Notes under the pieces: model-generated
What the model was told of the DNA's origin: nothing
The model's input: the letters and a program-made list of their open reading frames with translations, nothing else
Database searches by the model: none
Program-made: the position numbers and the translations under genes
From: an uncultured Clostridia bacterium
GTDB lineage: Bacteria > Bacillota > Clostridia > UBA1381
NCBI GenBank assembly: GCA_934454215.1
Contig: CAKSGG010000076.1
Location: forward strand, 1-15,492
DNA: 15,492 nucleotides
Direction of reading: 5' to 3'
Shown here: positions 1-6,421 of the stretch, one piece after another
How positions within the stretch are numbered: position 1 is the stretch's first letter
Layout of the letters: every line of letters starts with the position of its first letter

Positions 1-284
1 CTGTAACCCATAGCCCCGCAAACCGTAAATGCGAAGAATGCGTTAAGACCCATACCCGAAGCAAGAGCTACAGGATAGTTGGCAAAGAATGCCATACACA
101 ACGTTGCGATACCTGCCGAAACAGCTGTTGCGGAGAATGCAGCGCCCTTTGAAATACCTGCTATTTCCATATAGTTCGGATTTACCGCAAGAATATATGC
201 CATAGCCAGGAAAGTTGTAATACCGGCGATAATTTCTCTTTTTACCGTGGTATTATGCTCTTTGAGTTTGAAAAATTTTTCCAT
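1..284 (-). CDS. NCS2-family nucleobase (guanine/hypoxanthine-type) permease, N-terminal fragment
   Basis: Only the first 94 codons are present; the gene continues past the left edge. The protein starts MEKFFKLKEHNTTVKREIIA, then GITTFLAMAYILAVNP, and later has FFANYPVALASGMGLNAFFAF. These match the opening of the AzgA/PbuG/PbuO branch of NCS2 purine permeases, which import hypoxanthine, guanine or adenine by proton symport. Two hydrophobic segments, at about residues 20-36 and 52-70, are visible. The ATG at 284-282 follows AAGGAGAA at about 292-299. It has its own extended -10 promoter and a leader of only about 40 nt, which leaves no room for a purine riboswitch. The family call is firm; the exact substrate cannot be decided from this fragment. 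Confidence 0.9.
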   Translation of the reverse strand, partial: MEKFFKLKEHNTTVKREIIAGITTFLAMAYILAVNPNYMEIAGISKGAAFSATAVSAGIATLCMAFFANYPVALASGMGLNAFFAFTVCGAMGY

Positions 285-332
285 TTTTTCTTCTCCTTTT
301 TTTATTTTTATTGTAAAAAAACTTACTTTGAC

Positions 333-361
333 ATTATATCACAAAAAATCCCATTATGCAA
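333..361 (-). promoter_or_regulatory. Sigma-A promoter for the NCS2 permease gene
   Basis: On the minus strand TTGCAT (361-356) is followed by a 17-nt spacer and TATAAT (338-333), preceded by TGA to give an extended -10. Transcription would start near 326, about 40 nt upstream of the permease ATG. Confidence 0.7.
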
Positions 362-483
362 TCCCAAAAGACAAATTTGTAAATAAAATGTGAACTTTGC
401 GTAAAAACTTTTAACAAAATAAGAATAAAATCTGCATTTTTTTATATTTGTACATATTAATTTCAAAAATTCCGAAAAAACTC
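362..483. other. AT-rich divergent intergenic segment
   Basis: This stretch separates the back-to-back promoters of the permease and rplS genes. It is very AT-rich, with no coding sequence I would defend. The only structure seen is a perfect 10-bp palindrome, ACAAATTTGT, at 371-380, about 10 nt upstream of the permease -35 box. It could be an operator or just AT-rich chance. Confidence 0.4.
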
Positions 484-512
484 TTGCTTTTTCCTTTTGT
501 TTATGATATAAT
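484..512 (+). promoter_or_regulatory. Sigma-A promoter for rplS
   Basis: TTGCTT (484-489), a 17-nt spacer, then TATAAT (507-512) preceded by TGA (504-506), an extended -10. Transcription would begin near 519, giving a leader of about 62 nt before the rplS start. Confidence 0.75.
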
Positions 513-518
513 ACCATA

Positions 519-580
519 GTTATTAAGGATAGTCCTCTGCCTCGGTCGGCACGAAAATCCGGAAATTTAAGGAGGATTTA
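519..580 (+). promoter_or_regulatory. Structured rplS leader, candidate L19 autoregulatory element
   Basis: Two alternative pairings are visible. AGGA (526-529) can pair with TCCT (533-536) in a small hairpin. Alternatively GTCCTC (532-537) can pair over six bases with GAGGAT (572-577), which covers the Shine-Dalgarno sequence AAGGAGGA (569-576). These pairings are mutually exclusive. L19 leader RNAs are known in Firmicutes (an Rfam family exists), but I could not compare this one with a covariance model, so assignment is inferred from position and from the SD-masking fold. Confidence 0.4.
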
Positions 581-934
581 ATGATGAACACAACAGAAAT
601 CATTAACGCTTTGACAAAAGACCAAATCAGAACAGATTTACCTAAGCTTGTTGTAGGTAACAATGTAAAGGTATATCAGAGAATCGTCGAGGGTTCAAGA
701 ACAAGAACTCAGATGTTTGAAGGAACCATTATTAAGGTTCAGGGCGGCGGAATTGCCGAGACATTTACCGTAAGACGTGTTTCATACGGTGTAGGCGTGG
801 AAAAGACATGGCCCGTAAACTCACCTAACATTGAAAAAATTGAGGTTTCAAGAAAAGGTAAAGTAAGACGTGCTAAGCTTTATTATCTGCGTGACAGAGT
901 CGGTAAGGCTGCAAAGGTTAAGGAAAGAATATAA
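581..934 (+). CDS. rplS: 50S ribosomal protein L19
   Basis: L19 sits at the interface of the 30S and 50S subunits. The 117-residue product has the family's usual length and hallmark stretches: VEGSRTRTQMFEGTIIK, GGGIAETFTVRRVSYGVGVE, and the basic C-terminal KVRRAKLYYLRDRVGKAAK. Two adjacent ATG codons (581 and 584) follow AAGGAGGA at 569-576, with spacings of 4 and 7 nt; the second fits the ribosome better, so the true protein may be 116 residues. In many Firmicutes rplS follows rimM-trmD; here a divergent permease gene lies upstream, and rplS has its own promoter, leader and terminator, so it is monocistronic or nearly so. Confidence 0.98.
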   Translation: MMNTTEIINALTKDQIRTDLPKLVVGNNVKVYQRIVEGSRTRTQMFEGTIIKVQGGGIAETFTVRRVSYGVGVEKTWPVNSPNIEKIEVSRKGKVRRAKLYYLRDRVGKAAKVKERI

Positions 935-965
935 CGGGCGGTATTTTACGCAGTCCGAATGTGCT

Positions 966-991
966 TTAAGGAGGGGTTTTCCCCTTCTTAA
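966..991 (+). repeat. Stem-loop in the rplS 3' untranslated region
   Basis: An 11-bp stem (one G-U pair) with a TTTT loop: TTAAGGAGGGG (966-976) pairs with CCCCTTCTTAA (981-991). No T-run follows, so it is not a canonical terminator. A second copy of the 3' arm, TCCTTAA (997-1003), can compete for 966-972. Confidence 0.6.
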
Positions 992-1005
992 ACTGTTCCT
1001 TAAGT

Positions 1006-1032
1006 CATCGGAGGTAAGCTCCGATGTTTTTT
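1006..1032 (+). terminator. Rho-independent terminator of rplS
   Basis: CATCGGAG (1006-1013), loop GTAAG, CTCCGATG (1019-1026), then six T residues (1027-1032). The 8-bp perfect stem with direct U-tract is a textbook intrinsic terminator and separates rplS from the lepB promoter. Confidence 0.9.
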
Positions 1033-1088
1033 GTTGGCAAAATATAACTGAATTTTTATATTTTGTTAATGGTTTTGTAACAGATAAA

Positions 1089-1097
1089 TGATATAAT
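1089..1097 (+). promoter_or_regulatory. Extended -10 promoter for lepB
   Basis: TGATATAAT at 1089-1097 is an extended -10 identical to those of the permease and rplS promoters. No good -35 hexamer lies at 16-18 nt, as expected for promoters relying on the TGn element. The start would be near 1104, some 25 nt upstream of the coding region. Confidence 0.6.
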
Positions 1098-1129
1098 ATT
1101 ATATATGAATAAAAAGGAGACGGTTGCAT

Positions 1130-1777
1130 ATGTCCGAGAAATCAGAAAACAGTATAAATTGGTTAAAAGAAATATGGGAATGGGTCTACACAATAGCAAT
1201 TGCGCTTGCCATTGCAATGGTTATTAAAACATTCCTGTTTGATGTTGTGCGTGTTGACGGTTTAAGTATGTTCCCCACCTTGCAGGATAATGACAGGCTT
1301 ATTGTAACAAAGCTTGGTTATGAGCCGCATCAGGGAGATATTATAATCCTTGACAGCACCTACAAAGAACGTACAGAGTATTATAATTCCGCAGCAGCCG
1401 AAAAGGGCAAGGATAAATTAAATCTGTTTGAAAAAATCTCTGAACGCAGATTTTTGCCCGACGGTTTGAAAAAGCGTTATTATGTAAAGCGTATAATAGG
1501 TATGCCCGGACAAACGGTTGACCTTATAGACGGAAAGGTTTATATTGACGGCGAACTGCTGAACGAAGAATATTACGACGGGCTGACAACCTCAATTGAT
1601 GAGTCTGTAAAATATCCCGTAACGGTAGAACCTGACACTGTTTTTGTTATGGGTGACAACCGCCCTCACAGCAAGGACAGCCGTTCATCATCATTGGGAC
1701 TTGTTCCGTATAAAGCCATTCTCGGCAAGGCAAAGCTGCGTATATGGCCGCTTTCGGCACTCGGTGCAGTACATTAA
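1130..1777 (+). CDS. lepB: Signal peptidase I (SipS/LepB family)
   Basis: This membrane-anchored serine protease cleaves signal peptides from secreted preproteins on the outer face of the membrane. One N-terminal membrane segment (about residues 18-37) is followed by box B, GLSMFPTLQDNDRLIVTK, with catalytic Ser46; box D, YYVKRIIGMPGQTVDL, with the general base Lys120; and box E, MGDNRPHSKDSRS (174-186). At 215 residues it is slightly longer than B. subtilis SipS because of a charged insert at about 77-116. I chose the ATG at 1130 (AAGGAG at 1114-1119, 10 nt away) over an in-frame TTG at 1124, only 4 nt from the SD. Adjacency to rplS and rbgA is typical of Firmicutes. Confidence 0.96.
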   Translation: MSEKSENSINWLKEIWEWVYTIAIALAIAMVIKTFLFDVVRVDGLSMFPTLQDNDRLIVTKLGYEPHQGDIIILDSTYKERTEYYNSAAAEKGKDKLNLFEKISERRFLPDGLKKRYYVKRIIGMPGQTVDLIDGKVYIDGELLNEEYYDGLTTSIDESVKYPVTVEPDTVFVMGDNRPHSKDSRSSSLGLVPYKAILGKAKLRIWPLSALGAVH

Positions 1778-1793
1778 AAATAAAAATTAATTT

Positions 1794-1849
1794 AAAGGGT
1801 ATCGGAAAATTAAAACAAATATAAAATTTCCTGATACCTTTTATTGTTT
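1794..1849 (+). terminator. Imperfect hairpin with T-rich tail between lepB and rbgA
   Basis: AAAG, GTATC and GGAAA (1794-1808, with G1798 bulged) pair with TTTCC, GATAC and CTTT (1827-1841, with T1832 bulged), followed by TTATTGTTT. The 14-bp, two-bulge stem has an 18-nt loop and an interrupted T-tail, so it is probably a leaky terminator or attenuator. It ends just before the rbgA SD. Confidence 0.5.
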
Positions 1850-1863
1850 AAAGGAGAATTTCT

Positions 1864-2721
1864 ATGCAAAACCTACAGTGGTTTCCGGGACACATGGCAA
1901 AAACCAGACGTCTTATAGAAGAAAACTTAAAAATGATTGACGTTGTTGTTGAAATACTTGATTCACGTATCCCCTATTCGGGCAGAAATCCTTATTTCAA
2001 CGACATCATAAAAAACAAGCCCCGTCTTATTGTAATGAATAAATCGGATTTATCGGATAAAGCTCTTACTGCAAAATGGATTGAATGGTACAGAAATCAA
2101 GGAATAACAGTTATACCGATAAGCTGTACAACAGGACAAGGCATAAACAGAATAACATCGGAAGCACGTGCATTAATTCAGGATAAAATCGACCGTGACA
2201 AAGAAAAAGGGCGCACAAGAACACTGAAAATAATGATGGTAGGTATACCGAACGTCGGCAAATCCAGCCTTATAAACAGACTTGTCGGAAAAGCCGCCGC
2301 TCAGACAGGCGACCGCCCCGGAGTTACAAAGGGTAAGCAATGGCTGAGAATTAAAGGCGATGTCGAGCTGCTTGATACCCCCGGAATACTCGCACCGAAA
2401 TTCGAGGACCAGGAGGTTGCAAAACGTCTTGCCTACACGGGCGCTATTAAAGACGAAATCATGGATACGGAGCTTTTGGCATACTCGCTGTGCTCATATC
2501 TTGCCGAACACTATCCCGATTTGCTGTGCTCACGCTATAAACTTAACAGCGTTGAGGGACTTGAAGGCTATGAAATACTTGAAAAAATCGGCAGAAAACG
2601 AGGTTTTGTAATTTCAGGCGGCGAGGTTGATACCGAACGTGCGGCAAATATGATACTTGACGAATTAAGAGCCGCCAAAATCGGAAATATAACGCTTGAA
2701 TCCCCCGATGATTTGGCATGA
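1864..2721 (+). CDS. rbgA: Ribosome biogenesis GTPase RbgA (YlqF)
   Basis: RbgA is a circularly permuted GTPase that acts late in 50S subunit assembly. The permuted order is plain: G4 motif NKSD at 59-62, G5-like SCTTGQG at 87-93, then G1/Walker A GIPNVGKSS at 127-135, the G2 threonine in DRPGVTKG (150-157) and G3 DTPG at 171-174. The N-terminal WFPGHMAKTRR is diagnostic for YlqF, and the C-terminal third is the RNA-binding ANTAR-like helical domain. The length, 285 residues, equals that of B. subtilis RbgA (282). The ATG follows AAAGGAGAA (1850-1858). rnhB, the usual downstream neighbour, is absent; the gene overlaps comFC by 4 nt (ATGA). Confidence 0.97.
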   Translation: MQNLQWFPGHMAKTRRLIEENLKMIDVVVEILDSRIPYSGRNPYFNDIIKNKPRLIVMNKSDLSDKALTAKWIEWYRNQGITVIPISCTTGQGINRITSEARALIQDKIDRDKEKGRTRTLKIMMVGIPNVGKSSLINRLVGKAAAQTGDRPGVTKGKQWLRIKGDVELLDTPGILAPKFEDQEVAKRLAYTGAIKDEIMDTELLAYSLCSYLAEHYPDLLCSRYKLNSVEGLEGYEILEKIGRKRGFVISGGEVDTERAANMILDELRAAKIGNITLESPDDLA

Positions 2722-3482
2722 ATATTCTGCATCGTATTTTTATAGCGAATAAATATAAATTCTGCGTTTCATGCAATCGCAGGCTTGACGAATCACAATT
2801 TGAAATTTCCGATAATTCGGCAGGAATATGCCGTGAATGTGACCGAAAAATACGCCGTACAAAATGGGGTTCTTCATTTGAAGCGCACGCACCCATTAAA
2901 TATATACTCAGTCCGTTTGAATATTACGGCTCAATCATTACAATATTGAGAGGTTTAAAATTCCGTTCAAGCTTTAAAAACGGCGATATTCTGTGCATAG
3001 AGCTAAAAAGCTTTCTCAAAAGCTATCCTCACCTTGCAGATTTCGACTATGTTATTCCCATTCCTTTGTCAAAACAAAGAATGAAGGAACGAGGCTTTAA
3101 CCAATCCGAAATTTTTGCAAGATGTATTTCAAAAACTTTTGATATACCGCTCAATATCACCGGCGTATCAAGAACAAAACAAACCGTTCGCCAAAGTGCA
3201 TTGAACACCGCTGACAGAATTAAAAATGTGCAGAATGCTTTTTCGGTGGAACATTCTCTGAAAGATAAACGGATTATTCTTGTCGATGATATTTACACGA
3301 CAGGCAATACAATGGCAAGCTGTGCAAAAGCAATTGCAGATGCAGGTGCCCGTGAAATAATAGGCATTGCGGCGGCGGTTACGGTCAAAAAAACTCATCA
3401 ATACAGACTTTATCCGCCTGTTAAGCCGCTGCTTAAATGCAGAAGTATAAAACAGGTAATAAATCATTTTAAATATAAATAG
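2718..3482 (+). CDS. comFC: ComF family phosphoribosyltransferase-like protein
   Basis: ComFC proteins support DNA uptake in competent bacteria and are also found in non-competent ones. An N-terminal zinc-ribbon signature is present: Cys16-x2-Cys19 and Cys38-x2-Cys41. PIPLSKQRMKERGFNQSE at 114-131 is the ComF hallmark, and ILVDDIYTTGNT at 187-198 is the PRPP-binding loop of type I phosphoribosyltransferases. The product is 254 residues, slightly longer than usual, with a basic tail of about 25 residues after the PRT fold. The start ATG overlaps the rbgA stop, so translation is probably coupled. No other com gene is in the window, so a role in competence is unproven here. Confidence 0.9.
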   Translation: MNILHRIFIANKYKFCVSCNRRLDESQFEISDNSAGICRECDRKIRRTKWGSSFEAHAPIKYILSPFEYYGSIITILRGLKFRSSFKNGDILCIELKSFLKSYPHLADFDYVIPIPLSKQRMKERGFNQSEIFARCISKTFDIPLNITGVSRTKQTVRQSALNTADRIKNVQNAFSVEHSLKDKRIILVDDIYTTGNTMASCAKAIADAGAREIIGIAAAVTVKKTHQYRLYPPVKPLLKCRSIKQVINHFKYK

Positions 3483-3493
3483 GAGGTACAGCC

Positions 3494-4168
3494 ATGAAGC
3501 TTTTATACGCTGAAGACGAGGTCGGACTTTCCGACGCAGTTGTCGATATTCTGACATACCACAAATATATCGTAGACGCAGTATATGACGGCGAAGAAGC
3601 TCTTGCCTATGCGGAGCTTGAACATTATGACGGCATAATTCTTGATATAATGATGCCCAAAAAGGACGGGCTTGAGGTTTTGCGCAGTCTGCGTGAAAAG
3701 GGCTGTCATACTCCCGTGCTTCTGCTTTCGGCAAAAAGTGAAATAGAAGATAAAATACAGGGGCTTGATATGGGTGCTGACGATTATCTCGCAAAGCCGT
3801 TCGATATGGGCGAGCTTTTGGCAAGAATCCGAGCTATGCTCCGCCGCCGTGAGGATTTCAAACCGAATATCATCACCTGCGGAAATATATCGTTAAATCC
3901 GTTCAGCTATGAATTAAGCTGTAACGGCAATTCGGTCGTTCTCCCCAAACTTGAATATCAGCTTATGGAAATTCTTATGGTTAATCAGGGAATGTGTCTT
4001 TCAACAGAGGATTTGCTTGTAAAAATATGGGGTTATGATACAGATGCCGAAATAGGCGTAGTTTGGGTTTATGTATCGTATCTGCGGAAACGGCTTGCGT
4101 CGCTTAATGCGAATGTGGAAATAAAAACAAAACGGAATGTGGGCTATACTCTTGAACAGATAAACTGA
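3494..4168 (+). CDS. OmpR/PhoB-family DNA-binding response regulator
   Basis: A two-domain regulator of 224 residues. The receiver domain (about 1-117) has the acidic pair Glu7/Asp8, phospho-acceptor Asp51 in LDIMMPKKDG, switch Ser79 and Lys101 in LAKPF. The C-terminal winged helix (about 127-222) ends in WVYVSYLRKRL and NVGYTL, typical of Trans_Reg_C. AGGAGG at 3481-3486 lies 7 nt before the ATG and only 11 nt after comFC, so it is probably cotranscribed with rbgA and comFC. It is the cognate partner of the kinase gene that follows 13 nt later. The target genes cannot be read from the sequence. Confidence 0.96.
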   Translation: MKLLYAEDEVGLSDAVVDILTYHKYIVDAVYDGEEALAYAELEHYDGIILDIMMPKKDGLEVLRSLREKGCHTPVLLLSAKSEIEDKIQGLDMGADDYLAKPFDMGELLARIRAMLRRREDFKPNIITCGNISLNPFSYELSCNGNSVVLPKLEYQLMEILMVNQGMCLSTEDLLVKIWGYDTDAEIGVVWVYVSYLRKRLASLNANVEIKTKRNVGYTLEQIN

Positions 4169-4181
4169 AACGGAGGGCGCT

Positions 4182-5378
4182 ATGATAAAAAAGCTTCATA
4201 AACAGTTTGTTGTTACGGCAATGATTGCAATTTCCATTCTTTTAATTGCATTTGTAAACGCCAGTAATATAATGAATTATATATCCACAAATAATCAAAG
4301 CAATAAAATGTTGGAACGTATAGCTATGCAGGAAATCAATTCTTTCGGCTTTAAAGTACCGAATATTTCACATACTCCGCCAAACGATATTCCTAAATTT
4401 TTGAGATATTTCACTGTGAAACTTGACAGTAACGGTGAAATTTCGGAATTAAAGCTTGAAAAGTCGCCTCCCGTAAACGCCGAATATGCCGCCGTTGCGG
4501 CAAAATATGCGAAAGGACGCACAAAAGGGAAATATCAGGAGTTTAAATTCAGCCTTACAAAGCTTGATGACAATTCGGAACTTATAGTTTTTCTTGATAC
4601 ATCAAACGAGCTGAATACGCTTTCAAGAGTATTTGCCATATCCATGGCGATATTTGTTATAAGCTGGCTTATAATGCTGCTTATCGTCATACCGCTTTCA
4701 AAAAAAGCAATAAAACCCATTGCCGAAAATATCGAAAAACAAAAGCAATTCATAACGAATGCAGGGCATGAACTGAAAACTCCACTTTCTATAATACTTG
4801 CAAACACCGACGCAATGGAGCTTTATAACGGCAAAAACAAATGGAGCATAAATATTCGTGCGCAAGTTCAGCGGTTATCGGGGCTTATGCAAAATATGCT
4901 GACCCTTGCAAAGGCTGACGAATCGGGAATTGATTTTCCCAAAACCGAATTTTGCATAAGCGATGCAATAGACAGCGCATTGCAAACCTTTAAGGAGTCT
5001 ATTTCAATAAAAAACATCAAATTTGACATTGATATAAAACCTAAAATCAACGTATATGCAAATCGTGAAAATATTGTTCAGATTGCAAATATTCTTATTG
5101 ATAATGCGGTTAAATATACAGACGGATATATTTCGGTCACGCTCGAAACCGACGGTCATAAAGCGGTTTTCAGTATTCTGAACACCTGCACCGTAACAGA
5201 GGATAATCCCGAAAAAATGTTTGAGCGTTTCTACAGAGGTGACTCCTCCAGAACGCAGAAAAACGGCGGATACGGTATAGGACTTTCAGCCGCAAGAGCT
5301 TTGGCGGAAACAAACGGCGGTACACTGACAGCGCATTACAAAAACGATAATTCAATAATTTTCATTTTATCGCTGTAA
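4182..5378 (+). CDS. Sensor histidine kinase, partner of the upstream response regulator
   Basis: A 398-residue membrane kinase. TM1 lies at about 8-30, an extracytoplasmic sensor region of no recognisable family at about 33-148, and TM2 at about 149-172. There is little room for a HAMP domain: the HisKA helix begins almost at once, with phospho-acceptor His196 in HELKTP. The HATPase_c domain has the N box around Asn308 (LIDNAVKYT) and the G2 loop GGYGIGL at 362-368, with MFERFYRGD between them. The expected G1 motif (DxGxG) is replaced by LNTCT at about 333-337, so ATP-binding geometry may differ, although kinases with degraded G1 boxes are known in Firmicutes. GGAGG lies 5 nt before the ATG. 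Confidence 0.93.
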   Translation: MIKKLHKQFVVTAMIAISILLIAFVNASNIMNYISTNNQSNKMLERIAMQEINSFGFKVPNISHTPPNDIPKFLRYFTVKLDSNGEISELKLEKSPPVNAEYAAVAAKYAKGRTKGKYQEFKFSLTKLDDNSELIVFLDTSNELNTLSRVFAISMAIFVISWLIMLLIVIPLSKKAIKPIAENIEKQKQFITNAGHELKTPLSIILANTDAMELYNGKNKWSINIRAQVQRLSGLMQNMLTLAKADESGIDFPKTEFCISDAIDSALQTFKESISIKNIKFDIDIKPKINVYANRENIVQIANILIDNAVKYTDGYISVTLETDGHKAVFSILNTCTVTEDNPEKMFERFYRGDSSRTQKNGGYGIGLSAARALAETNGGTLTAHYKNDNSIIFILSL

Positions 5379-5382
5379 GCTA

Positions 5383-5411
5383 TTGACATTATGCTATTTT
5401 GGATATATAAT
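5383..5411 (+). promoter_or_regulatory. Consensus sigma-A promoter for the Gfo/Idh/MocA gene
   Basis: TTGACA (5383-5388), exactly 17 nt, then TATAAT (5406-5411): both hexamers match consensus. The start would be near 5418, 26 nt before the ATG. It begins 4 nt after the kinase stop codon. Nothing resembling a strong terminator precedes it. Confidence 0.88.
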
Positions 5412-5443
5412 CTTTTTAGAAAAGAAAAAGGAGACAAACAATT

Positions 5444-6409
5444 ATGAAAAAATCCTGCATAGTCGGCTACGGAGCAATAGGTCCGATTCATGCCGCTGCT
5501 TTGGAAAACTGCCAAATATCGTTTGACGTCTGCGACTGCAATACCGAACGTCTGCAAAAATCAGGCAGTCATGCAAAATTTACAGATTTTAATGATGTTT
5601 TAAATGACAGTTCAATAGATGTTATTCACATTTGCACACCGCATTTTCTTCATGTTGCCATGGCTCTTAAAACATTGGAGCATGGCAAGCACGTTGTTCT
5701 TGAAAAGCCTGTCGGTATAAACAGAGCAGAGGCGGAAAAGCTGTTTGCATACAATGGCAATAAAGAAATCTGTATTATGCTGCAAAACCGTACAAACCCC
5801 GGAATTGTGAAGATGAAAGAGCTTATTGACAGCAATACATTTGGGAAACCGATAACGCTTAACGCATTTCTTACATGGAACCGTGACGAAAAATATTACG
5901 CACAGGACTCATGGAGAGGTAAATGGGCTACCGAGGGCGGCGGGCTTATGATTAATCAGGCAGTTCACACACTTGATTTGTTATGCTGGCTCGGCGGAGG
6001 ATACAGCAGTCTGAAAGGCAAAATAGCAACGCATATGCTCGGAAACTGCATTGAGGTTGAAGATACTGCGGAAGCGGTCATTAAAACAAAATCGGGCGTA
6101 AATGCCTGCTTTTACGCCACAAACTGCTCGCCCCTCAACTCACCTCCCAGAATTGAGGCGGTATTTGAAAACTGCGTACTGCGCTATGGTGACAATATGC
6201 TTATGCTTATCAGAGAAAATCAAGCCGAAATACTTGCAAATGACTTAATACGCAACGGCGAAAAAGCATACTGGGGTATGGGGCATCAACATGTAATAAA
6301 GAATTTTTATGATTATCTTGACGGCAAAGCAGACGACTATCTGCGTCTTGAAAATGCGCATGATGTTACAAACGCACTATTTGATTTATATGAACAAAAC
6401 AGGGGCTGA
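5444..6409 (+). CDS. Gfo/Idh/MocA family NAD(P)-dependent oxidoreductase
   Basis: The N-terminal Rossmann fold has the dinucleotide motif GYGAIG at 8-13, then ICTPHFLH (63-70) and the family's EKP at 87-89. The C-terminal alpha/beta domain has GGGLMINQAVHTLDLL at 166-181, where His176 and Asp179 occupy the usual catalytic/substrate positions. Members oxidise or reduce sugars, inositols or similar polyols; the substrate cannot be told. The product is 321 residues, near family size. AAGGAG (5428-5433) lies 10 nt before the ATG. It has its own consensus promoter and a stop codon embedded in the terminator hairpin, so it appears to be a stand-alone unit. Confidence 0.93.
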   Translation: MKKSCIVGYGAIGPIHAAALENCQISFDVCDCNTERLQKSGSHAKFTDFNDVLNDSSIDVIHICTPHFLHVAMALKTLEHGKHVVLEKPVGINRAEAEKLFAYNGNKEICIMLQNRTNPGIVKMKELIDSNTFGKPITLNAFLTWNRDEKYYAQDSWRGKWATEGGGLMINQAVHTLDLLCWLGGGYSSLKGKIATHMLGNCIEVEDTAEAVIKTKSGVNACFYATNCSPLNSPPRIEAVFENCVLRYGDNMLMLIRENQAEILANDLIRNGEKAYWGMGHQHVIKNFYDYLDGKADDYLRLENAHDVTNALFDLYEQNRG

Positions 6410-6421
6410 TTAACAGCCCCT
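6401..6421. terminator. Shared bidirectional terminator between convergent genes
   Basis: AGGGGCTG (6401-6408), loop ATTAA, CAGCCCCT (6414-6421). The minus strand reads on into GTTTTGTT, a U-rich tail for the transporter transcript; the plus-strand tail (TATCTG) is poor. The oxidoreductase stop TGA (6407-6409) lies in the hairpin and the transporter stop codon (6423-6421) begins at its edge. Confidence 0.75.

Noticed and set aside
285..332. Purine riboswitch before the nucleobase permease
   Set aside because: The predicted leader is about 40 nt, A/T homopolymeric and has none of the conserved three-way-junction sequence.
870..1091. Open frame on the plus strand across the end of rplS and the 3' region
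   Set aside because: It overlaps the L19 gene out of frame, crosses a terminator hairpin, and has no SD or recognisable product.
2543..3824. Long antisense frames opposite rbgA, comFC and the response regulator
   Set aside because: They are antisense shadows of well-supported genes, with no motif or SD of their own.
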